Assembly (NCBI RefSeq): GCF_026004075.1 | Contig: NZ_BPIK01000001.1 | Coordinates: 1,156,041 to 1,220,040, forward strand | Reading direction: 5' to 3' | DNA: 64,000 bases | DNA from: Meiothermus sp. | GTDB taxonomy: Bacteria; Deinococcota; Deinococci; Deinococcales; Thermaceae | In this document: positions 47,693 through 62,016 of the stretch, one piece after another | Layout: the number at the start of each line of letters is the position of its first letter | How positions within the stretch are numbered: the first letter of the stretch is position 1 | The notes under the pieces: generated by a model | What the model saw: the letters and a program-made list of their open reading frames with translations, nothing else | What the model was told of the DNA's origin: nothing | The model's database searches: none | Program-made: the position numbers and the translations under genes

Positions 47693-47828
47693 GGGTGATT
47701 GGCACAAAGATCACCCCAGCCTGAAAAGCACCCTTGCGAAGCCGGCAATGATGTCACCCACAGGGCTCACTCCTCAAAAATCGTATGCCGTGCTACACTG
47801 CCTTCTAGCAGCTTTCTTAGGGTGCGTA

Positions 47829-47858
47829 TTGTGCCTTTGCGTGTAGATGTGTTACACT
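47829..47858 (+). promoter_or_regulatory. Promoter of rpoB
   Basis: TTGTGC (47829-47834), 18-nt spacer, TACACT (47853-47858), giving a leader of about 180 nt. A second TACACT near 47801 lacks a -35. Confidence 0.55.
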
Positions 47859-48046
47859 AACGTTTGTGTTTTGTGGCCTGCACCCCAGGTGTGCCCCACA
47901 AAAAGCGTAAGAGCCAGCCGCCGCAGGGATTTTTTTCGCCTGCGGAAGAACCCTGTTAGCTTACGAAAACCCCCTAACGACCCCAAGCATGTCGTAGCTG
48001 CACCGACTGGGTGCAGACAAGAGCCCACGGGTTATGAGGTGTTTTG
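47859..48046 (+). other. Structured 5' leader of rpoB
   Basis: In the gene-free stretch 47693-48046 the transcribed part contains several helices. These are CCGCAGG (47921-47927) with CCTGCGG (47939-47945), around a T-rich loop, and CTGCACC (47998-48004) with GGTGCAG (48010-48016). A short GTTAG/CTAAC pair lies between them. The ribosome site GAGGTG is at 48036-48041. I do not match it to a known leader family; it may mediate feedback on rpoBC. Confidence 0.45.
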
Positions 48047-51421
<3,375 letters not shown>

Positions 51422-51505
51422 TTGTGGATTGAATTCCTGGTGCGAGACAGTAAGCACAAAAGGAATGGCGCCATTTCTTCAAACTGGCAGTGCACGGAGT
51501 GAGCG

Positions 51506-56086
<4,581 letters not shown>

Positions 56087-56151
56087 AACCCTGCTATGGG
56101 CTGTAGGCTGTTGGCGCTGGCTAGCGGCCTACAGCGCTGGTTTGGTGGAGA

Positions 56152-56757
56152 ATGAAAGCCAAACTTTACCTAACTTTTCAGCAGGTGGGAGCTGATTTAT
56201 TTGCAGCAGGGCTGGCCTCGGCCACCTCGGGCAACTATTCCGTTCGTGTGGGGGAGGGCCTCTGGATAACCCGCTCGGGTGCTCAGAAGGCCCACCTAAC
56301 TCCGGAAGATATCATGCTCTTGCCCCTCGAGTCTGACCCCGAAAAAGACCGGGGCGCGTCGGTGGAGCGGGTGATCCACCGTGCCATCTATCATCAAACC
56401 GATGCCACCGCCGTGGTGCACGCCCATCCGCGCCACGCCATTGCCCTGTCGTTTCACCTCGATGCCATCGAACCGATTGACCTCGAGGGGCGCTATTACT
56501 TCGAGCGAATCCCGGTGGTAGCCCCTAAAACACTTTCAGGAACCCAGGAAGCAGCCGAGGCAGTAGCAGAGGCTCTTGAGCAGCACTCTGCTTGCGTGGT
56601 TCGCGGCCACGGGGCCTTTGTTAAAAGTAGCCTGGAGGCTCCGGAGCAGGCCCTACTGCAAGCTTACTCGTTGATGACGAGCCTCGAGGAAGCCTGTGAA
56701 GTGCTTTTTCTCGAGCGTCTGTGGTGGGGAGGTCGTAGTAGGGCTTCCTCGAAGTGA
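56152..56757 (+). CDS. Class II aldolase/adducin family protein
   Basis: A 201-residue zinc-dependent aldolase-like protein. SATSGNYSVRVGEGLWIT (about 23-40) binds phosphate/substrate in L-fuculose-phosphate aldolases, Glu73 in SVERVIHRAIY is the catalytic acid position, and His90/His92 (VVHAHPRHA) and a later His (VRGHGAF) bind zinc. Substrate unknown. The last 25 codons (SLEEACEVLFLERLWWGGRS...) are repeated in diverged form right after the stop (see the repeat entry). Confidence 0.85.
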   Translation: MKAKLYLTFQQVGADLFAAGLASATSGNYSVRVGEGLWITRSGAQKAHLTPEDIMLLPLESDPEKDRGASVERVIHRAIYHQTDATAVVHAHPRHAIALSFHLDAIEPIDLEGRYYFERIPVVAPKTLSGTQEAAEAVAEALEQHSACVVRGHGAFVKSSLEAPEQALLQAYSLMTSLEEACEVLFLERLWWGGRSRASSK

Positions 56758-56836
56758 GCGTCTCGAGGAAACCTGCGAGGTGCTGTTTCTCGAGCACCTA
56801 TGGCGGGGAGGGCAAAGCGGGGCTTCATCGAAGTAA
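56683..56836 (+). repeat. Imperfect tandem repeat, 79-bp period, at the aldolase 3' end
   Basis: The 75 nt from CTCGAGGAA to the TGA stop (56683-56757) recur at 56762-56836 with 60 of 75 bases the same, ending in TAA. The second unit, in another frame, encodes LEETCEVLFLEHLWRGGQSG, parallel to the real C-terminus. Most differences are at third codon positions, so it looks like the tail of a former paralogous gene. Confidence 0.85.
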
Positions 56837-56887
56837 GAGGAAGCTACAGAAGGGTTCCGGTGCGGCTTAGGGGTAGACTGGGCCTTG

Positions 56888-57106
56888 ATGAAGGTGCTTT
56901 TCGTAGAAGGTAAGAACCCGGAACCCCTGCACCAGCTCGCCCGGCAACATCCCTATCCCTACCGTCTGCTTCACCGGCCTGAACAGGGGCTTTACCTGCT
57001 CGAGGTCTGGGCGTATGGCCCCGAGCTGGAGACAGCGGCGATGGCGCTCGAGGGTTTTCATAGCTGGAGCTTTGAACTGCTCGAAGAAGGGCTTTGCCGC
57101 CCCTGA
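56888..57106 (+). CDS. Small hypothetical protein
   Basis: A 72-residue frame (MKVLFVEGKNPEPLHQLARQ ... ALEGFHSWSFELLEEGLC) with alpha/beta character and no signal or membrane segment. ATG 56888 lies 8 nt after a TAGACT box (56874-56879), a leaderless layout like other genes in this window. It is followed after 9 nt by the alpha/beta hydrolase gene, so both are likely on one transcript. I do not recognise a family. Confidence 0.6.
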   Translation: MKVLFVEGKNPEPLHQLARQHPYPYRLLHRPEQGLYLLEVWAYGPELETAAMALEGFHSWSFELLEEGLCRP

Positions 57107-57115
57107 AGGAACCTT

Positions 57116-57985
57116 ATGCGTGAAGAAATTGACCTGATTGCAGTGGACGATGGTGTAGAAGTTTATGTAGAGGACACCGGCCCGCTCGAAGCCCCGGCGA
57201 TTGTGGTGCTGCACGGCGGGCCGGGGAGTAGCAGCTATATCTTGCGGGAGGGTCTGGAGGAGTACCTCGAGGGCTTTCGCGTAATTTACCTAGATCAGCG
57301 TGGGGGTGGGCGCAGCCCGGCCCTGCCCGAGATACCAGGTCTTTTTACCATTGATGCTCTGGTAAGCGACCTTTTCCACCTGCGCGACCACCTGGGCCTC
57401 AGTTCCTGGACGCTGTTGGCGCACGGCTTCGGAGGCGTGCTGGCGCTAGATTATGCGCGCCGCTCGCCCGATACCACCGAGCGTCTGGTGCTCATCAACC
57501 CCTGGACCAACTTCCCCTGGCTGGCCCGGCAGCTTTACCGGGCCTCGCTGGCGCTGCGGGGCATGGATGAAAATGCCGATATACCGCTGCCCGAAGACGG
57601 CACCCGGCTATTGCAGGAGGCCTTTGCATCCGTAGACCCCAAAGCAGCCTTCGACCAACTGCTGTTTCCCAGCCAGCACAGCCGAATGGAGTACGAGTGG
57701 CTGGCCGAGGGTTCAACTGTCGTGGGTGCCGATACGCCGGGGCGGATGTTTGTGCTCAACGGCCTCTGGCGGCTGGATTACACCCCTTACGTGCTCGAGG
57801 TTCGCTCGGACACTACGGTGCTGGTTGGTACCCTGGATGCCAGCAGCTACCCGGAAGCCCAGACCGTCGCCGATCTGGTGGGGGGCCGACTCGAGCTCAT
57901 CGAGGGGGCGGGCCATTATCCCTGGATAGATCAACCCTACGCCTTCGAGGAGGCACTGCAAAACGCCTTGCCAGACCTACTTTGA
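57116..57985 (+). CDS. Alpha/beta-hydrolase, proline iminopeptidase-like, nucleophile Ser replaced by Gly
   Basis: A 289-residue alpha/beta-hydrolase. The oxyanion motif HGGPGSS (33-39) and DQRGGGRS (60-67) are those of proline iminopeptidases. At the nucleophile elbow the chain reads LLAHGFGGVLALDY; Gly104 stands where GxSxG enzymes have Ser. The other triad members appear present: Asp241 (VGTLDASS) and His267 (GAGHYPWID). A classic serine peptidase mechanism is therefore not possible. A related Thermus protein is known as 'proline iminopeptidase-related' and may share this. It could be a binding protein or use another mechanism. Confidence 0.8.
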   Translation: MREEIDLIAVDDGVEVYVEDTGPLEAPAIVVLHGGPGSSSYILREGLEEYLEGFRVIYLDQRGGGRSPALPEIPGLFTIDALVSDLFHLRDHLGLSSWTLLAHGFGGVLALDYARRSPDTTERLVLINPWTNFPWLARQLYRASLALRGMDENADIPLPEDGTRLLQEAFASVDPKAAFDQLLFPSQHSRMEYEWLAEGSTVVGADTPGRMFVLNGLWRLDYTPYVLEVRSDTTVLVGTLDASSYPEAQTVADLVGGRLELIEGAGHYPWIDQPYAFEEALQNALPDLL

Positions 57986-58136
57986 GGCTAGACTTTCGCT
58001 ACGGCCAGCTCGCCATCGCTGCATTTCAGCAAAGACAGCTAACAAATTGCCCAAGAAGCTGTAGCCCCGTCTTAGGTTAAGTTCAATACACAACCTCCCA
58101 AGGTTTGGCCGTAGCCTGAACCTCGGGAGGAAGACC

Positions 58137-58589
58137 ATGAAAAAGTGGATGATGATTGTTGGCTTGTTGTTTGTTGGTGTGGTGGTGGCTCAGGTATCCA
58201 GCCTTGCTGAGAATATCCGCGCCTACGCAAGCTGGACTCGAGTAAATGTTAACAAGATCAACTCTGCTGGAGCACACCCCTTGGGTAAGGATGTGTATGT
58301 CAACCTGACCCCCGACAAGCTGCTGGGCACAAACGGCAATTACAAACTACCCTTTGCCCAGGGGACGATTTTTGTCAAGGAGCGCGTAGATCCCCAGACC
58401 CTGCAGGTAACCAATATCTGGGTGATGCAAAAACGCAGCGACAGGGCGGGCGACTGGGCCTGGGCCGCCTACGAGCGTAAGGACAACACATTCCAGGGCG
58501 GCGCACTGGCCGACCCAGCGATGTGCGTGGGTTGCCACCAGCAGGCTAATTCAACCGACCAAGTTTTTACCCAGTGGGGCCGGCGGTAA
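58137..58589 (+). CDS. Exported cytochrome P460-like c-type heme protein
   Basis: A 150-residue protein with a signal peptide (MKKWMMIVGLLFVGVVVAQV, cleavage near residue 18-19) and one heme-c site CVGCH (Cys130, Cys133, His134) near the C-terminus. The region YASWTRVNVNKINSAGAHPL ... GTIFVKERVDPQTLQV resembles the cytochrome P460 beta-sandwich fold. It is probably periplasmic; electron transfer or small nitrogen-compound chemistry are both possible. A GGGAGGAAG ribosome site precedes ATG 58137. Its stop touches the stop of the convergent Crp/Fnr gene with no gap. Confidence 0.75.
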   Translation: MKKWMMIVGLLFVGVVVAQVSSLAENIRAYASWTRVNVNKINSAGAHPLGKDVYVNLTPDKLLGTNGNYKLPFAQGTIFVKERVDPQTLQVTNIWVMQKRSDRAGDWAWAAYERKDNTFQGGALADPAMCVGCHQQANSTDQVFTQWGRR

Positions 58590-59276
58590 CTAAGCCAACT
58601 CACCGAAGCCCTCGAGCCAGCGCTCGAGGGCTTGCAAGTTAACCCGATACCGGCCCCTTGTGCCCTCCACCAGCCCCAGGTTACGCAACTCACCCAGTGT
58701 GTTGGTAACGGTAACCCGGGTGGTTCCGCACATGGCGGCCAGATCTTCCTGCCTGAGTTCCATGGGTAATTCGCGCCAAGGGGAAAAGTCGGGCACGCTA
58801 AAGCGCTGGGCCAGCCAGGCGAATGCACGACCCAGACGATAGGCCGCTGGTGCGGCGGAAGCCTCGAGCTGACCTTCGAGCTGGCTTACCCTTTCAGCCA
58901 GTACCTGGGCCAAGCGCAGCGGAACATTGGGTAGCTCTTTAGACACCTGTATAAGCTGGCTTTTCTCGACCGGGCAAATTATCACCCGACTGAGGCAGAT
59001 GGCCGTAGTGGTATGCGTAGCGTCCGGGGATAGGAAATTGATGCCCAGTAGGTCGCCGCCCCCAGCCACATACACGATGCGCTCCTGGCTTCCGCTGCCC
59101 AGCTTCAGTAGCTTGACCTGGCCCTCGATTAAAATAAACAGGCTTAAGCAAGGGTCGCCTTGGTGGAAAAGCACCTCCCCTGGCTCGAATGCTCGAGGTG
59201 GGCAGAACTGCCCTAGCATCTGGCGCTCGTGCTCGCTTAGCTGCTCCAGAAAACTGGGTTGGCGTATATAAGCCAT
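58590..59276 (-). CDS. Crp/Fnr-family transcriptional regulator
   Basis: A 228-residue regulator: cyclic-nucleotide-binding-type beta barrel (about 5-120; PGEVLFHQGDPCLSLFILIE, GDLLGINFL) and C-terminal winged helix (LRQEDLAAMCGTTRVTVTNT, then LGELRNLGLVEGTRGRYRVN). The Cys residues are few and not spaced as in an Fnr iron-sulfur site, so a nucleotide or no ligand is more likely. I start at ATG 59276 (MAYIRQPSFLEQLSEHERQM) because TATAAT ends 8 nt upstream; a TTG at 59285 is part of that region. Its target may include the convergent P460 gene's unit, but no binding site is shown. Confidence 0.88.
   Translation of the reverse strand: MAYIRQPSFLEQLSEHERQMLGQFCPPRAFEPGEVLFHQGDPCLSLFILIEGQVKLLKLGSGSQERIVYVAGGGDLLGINFLSPDATHTTTAICLSRVIICPVEKSQLIQVSKELPNVPLRLAQVLAERVSQLEGQLEASAAPAAYRLGRAFAWLAQRFSVPDFSPWRELPMELRQEDLAAMCGTTRVTVTNTLGELRNLGLVEGTRGRYRVNLQALERWLEGFGELA
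58606..58633. repeat. 12-bp perfect hairpin inside the crp 3' end
   Basis: AAGCCCTCGAGC (58606-58617) and GCTCGAGGGCTT (58622-58633) with loop CAGC. It lies 17 nt after the P460 stop and within the Crp codons for ALERWLEG, so it may end the P460 transcript. Confidence 0.6.
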
Positions 59277-59284
59277 GATGCGCA

Positions 59285-59290
59285 ATTATA
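59285..59290 (-). promoter_or_regulatory. -10 box of the Crp/Fnr gene (leaderless)
   Basis: TATAAT on the minus strand (59290-59285), 8 nt before ATG 59276; no Shine-Dalgarno and no clear -35. Confidence 0.55.
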
Positions 59291-59353
59291 CCTGTATACC
59301 TGCGCTCTTCTGGCGCTTTGGTAATACGCTTTGCACCACGCAACCGACCGAGC

Positions 59354-60736
59354 CTATATGTGAAGCGCTTTGTCCCAGGTGGCCAACGCAGCTTCCTTGA
59401 GCACTTCGGCCAGGGTGGGGTGGGCGTGGGAGGCGCGGGCCAGATCCTCCGAAGAGGCATGGAAGGCCATGGCAACGGCTGCCTCGGCTATCAGGTCGCC
59501 CGCTCGAGGCCCGATGATGTGAACCCCCAGGATGCGGTCGGTCTCGGCGTGGGCCAGAATTTTTGCGAAGCCGTCGGTGTCGTTCATGGCTCGAGCCCGT
59601 CCGTTGGCCGAGAACGGGAAGGAGCCTTTTTTGTAGGGAATGCCCGCCGCCTTGAGTTCCTCTTCGGTCTTGCCTACTGAGGCAATTTCGGGATGGGTAT
59701 ATACCACGTTGGGTATGGAGCTGTAGTCGACATGCCCATAGCCCGTCACCATATACTCCACCGCGGCGTAACCTTCCTCCTCGGCTTTGTGGGCCAGCAT
59801 GGGGCCAGCGATCACGTCGCCAATGGCAAAGATATTTGGCACCGCAGTCTGGTAATGGGCGTTGACGGGAATCCGGCCCCGCTCGTCGGTGCGGAGGCCC
59901 ACGTTTTCCAGGCCCAGCCCATCGGTGTTGGGGATGCGCCCGGTAGCCAGCAGAACCCGGTCGGCCACAAGAGGTTCGCCACCTTCGTACTCCACAACGC
60001 CTTTCCCATCTTTGGCGTAAGCCGCAGTCACCCGCACCCCGGTGCGGATGTCCAGGCCCTGTTTTTTGAAAATCTTTTCGGCGGCTCTGGCGACCTCGCT
60101 GTCCATGCCCCCCAGGATGTGGGGGAGGTACTCCAGCACTGTTACCTTGGCCCCCAGACGGTTCCATACCGAGCCGAGCTCGAGGCCGATCACCCCACCC
60201 CCGATCACCACTAGGCGCTCGGGCACGCTGGGGTAGGCGATGGCCTGATCCGAGGTACCCACGATCTCGTAGTCGAGCCGAACCCCTTTGAGGGGGGCCA
60301 CCTTGGAGCCCGTCGCAATCAGGATGCGCTCGGTCTCGAGCTCCTGCACCCCTTCGGGGCCTTCGACCCGCACCTTATTGGGGGTGAGAATCGTGCCGTG
60401 GCCCAGGTAGCGCGTCACCTTGTTTTTCTTGAACAGGTACTCCACGCCCCCGGTGTTGGCTTTGACCACCTTGTCCTTGTGGGCCATCAGAGCCGCCAGA
60501 TCCAGCTCGACCTGGCCGATTTTGGCTCCGATGATCTGGTTATGCTGGGCGGCGTGGATTTTTTCGCTCGCGTCCAGAAGGGCTTTGGAGGGTATGCAGC
60601 CCACCCGCAGGCAGGTGCCACCCAGGGCTTGCTCTTTTTCCACGCAGGCCACATCCAGACCGAGCTGGGCCGCCTTGATGGCCGCCACATACCCGCCGGG
60701 CCCCGCGCCGATAACCACAAGTTGATGTTTGGGCAT
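59354..60736 (-). CDS. lpd: Dihydrolipoamide dehydrogenase
   Basis: A 460-residue flavoprotein disulfide reductase, E3 of 2-oxoacid dehydrogenases. The N-terminal FAD motif is VVIGAGPGGYVAAIKAAQLG, redox cysteines are Cys42 and Cys47 (GGTCLRVGCIPSK), and the NAD motif is VVIGGGVIGLELGSVWNRLG. The C-terminal His-Glu pair is in ASHAHPTLAEV. It is the last gene of sucA-sucB-lpd, 16 nt after sucB. As the only E3 seen here it may also serve the glycine cleavage system. Confidence 0.97.
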   Translation of the reverse strand: MPKHQLVVIGAGPGGYVAAIKAAQLGLDVACVEKEQALGGTCLRVGCIPSKALLDASEKIHAAQHNQIIGAKIGQVELDLAALMAHKDKVVKANTGGVEYLFKKNKVTRYLGHGTILTPNKVRVEGPEGVQELETERILIATGSKVAPLKGVRLDYEIVGTSDQAIAYPSVPERLVVIGGGVIGLELGSVWNRLGAKVTVLEYLPHILGGMDSEVARAAEKIFKKQGLDIRTGVRVTAAYAKDGKGVVEYEGGEPLVADRVLLATGRIPNTDGLGLENVGLRTDERGRIPVNAHYQTAVPNIFAIGDVIAGPMLAHKAEEEGYAAVEYMVTGYGHVDYSSIPNVVYTHPEIASVGKTEEELKAAGIPYKKGSFPFSANGRARAMNDTDGFAKILAHAETDRILGVHIIGPRAGDLIAEAAVAMAFHASSEDLARASHAHPTLAEVLKEAALATWDKALHI

Positions 60737-60752
60737 ATTTCCTCACCAAAGT

Positions 60753-61940
60753 TTAGATTTCCAGGGTTAGCCGTACGGGGTTTTCGATGAGTTCCTTGAT
60801 GCGCTTGAGGAAGGTGACGGCCTCCCGCCCATCCACAATGCGGTGATCGTAGGAAAGGGCCAGGTTCATCATGGGGCGGATGACCACCGCGCCGTTTTTG
60901 GCAACCGGACGCTCGACGATGGCGTGCATGCCCAGGATGCCCACCTGGGGCGGATTAAGAATGGGTGTGGAGTTGAGCGAGCCGTAGATGCCCCCGTTGG
61001 TGATGGTGAAGGTGCCGCCCATCAACTCTTCGGGTTTGATTTTCTTTTCCCGCACCCGGGCCCCGAAGTCGGCGATCACCGCCTCAATCTGGGCCATCGA
61101 GAGCCGGTCGGCATCGCGAATCACCGGTACCACCAGGCCTTCGCCCCCGCCCACAGCGATGCCGATGTCGTAGTAGCGGTGGTAAACGATATCGGTTCCG
61201 CGGATTTCGGCGTTGAGCTGCGGGATTTCTTGCAGGGCCTGCACCACTGCTTTCACAAAGAAGCTCATGAAGCCCAGCTTGAAGCCGTATTTTTTCTGGA
61301 AGGCCTCGCCGTACTCCTTGCGGAGTTCCATCACCGCGCTCATATCGGCTTCGTTGAAGGTGGTGAGCATGGCGGTGTTCTGCTTAGCTGCCAGCAAGCG
61401 CTCGGCGATGCGGCGGCGCAGGGGGGTCATGGGCACCACGTCCTCGCGGCGCTCACCCTTTTGCACCGGTGGGACGGGTGGGGCGCTGGGTGTGGGCTGT
61501 GGGGCGGGGGGCGGTGTGGCTACGGCTCGCTGCACGTCTTCTTTCAAGACCCGGCCGCCGGGGCCGCTCCCAGGGATGCTCGAGGCCTGCAAACCGGCCT
61601 GCGCTGCCAGCCGCTCGGCCGCCGGCATCACCTTGCTCTCGGCAGCCGCGGCCTGGCTCGGGGCGGGCGCGCTCTGGGCAGGGGTGCTGCTCGAGGCCTC
61701 GGCGACGCCTTCTTCTATTAAAGCCACTACATCGCCCACCTTGGCCTGTCCGCTGGGGATGAGGATTTTGCTTAGCCGCCCGGCCACCGGTGCGGGTAGC
61801 TCGAGGGTGGCTTTATCGGTAACCAGTTCCACCAGGGGCTCATCGACCTTAACCGTATCCCCTTCCTTCTTAAGCCACTGACCAATCTCAACTTCGGTGA
61901 TGGACTCACCAACTGCGGGTATTTTGAGTTCCAAGCCCAT
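60753..61940 (-). CDS. sucB: 2-oxoglutarate dehydrogenase E2 (dihydrolipoamide succinyltransferase)
   Basis: A 395-residue E2. Lipoyl domain at the N-terminus ([20 protein letters not shown]) with lipoyl Lys43 ([10 protein letters not shown]). An Ala/Pro/Ser-rich linker follows, then the E1/E3-binding domain ([20 protein letters not shown]) and a second linker. The catalytic acyltransferase core ends with [16 protein letters not shown]. The GES in the lipoyl domain and neighbourhood of sucA favour the succinyl type. ATG 61940 has GGAGG upstream; an in-frame start at 61970 is less likely. Confidence 0.95.
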   Translation of the reverse strand: MGLELKIPAVGESITEVEIGQWLKKEGDTVKVDEPLVELVTDKATLELPAPVAGRLSKILIPSGQAKVGDVVALIEEGVAEASSSTPAQSAPAPSQAAAAESKVMPAAERLAAQAGLQASSIPGSGPGGRVLKEDVQRAVATPPPAPQPTPSAPPVPPVQKGERREDVVPMTPLRRRIAERLLAAKQNTAMLTTFNEADMSAVMELRKEYGEAFQKKYGFKLGFMSFFVKAVVQALQEIPQLNAEIRGTDIVYHRYYDIGIAVGGGEGLVVPVIRDADRLSMAQIEAVIADFGARVREKKIKPEELMGGTFTITNGGIYGSLNSTPILNPPQVGILGMHAIVERPVAKNGAVVIRPMMNLALSYDHRIVDGREAVTFLKRIKELIENPVRLTLEI

Positions 61941-62016
61941 ACTGCCTCCATCCGCGGGTATCACACCCAAACTTGAACTTTACCTCATCTATGCCAAGCT
62001 CGATCTGCGCGAGGCC

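Noticed and set aside
47693-47716. GGGTGAT/ATCACCC hairpin after the PBP gene as terminator
   Set aside because: Only 7 bp with a 10-nt loop and no T run, so I do not list it as a terminator.
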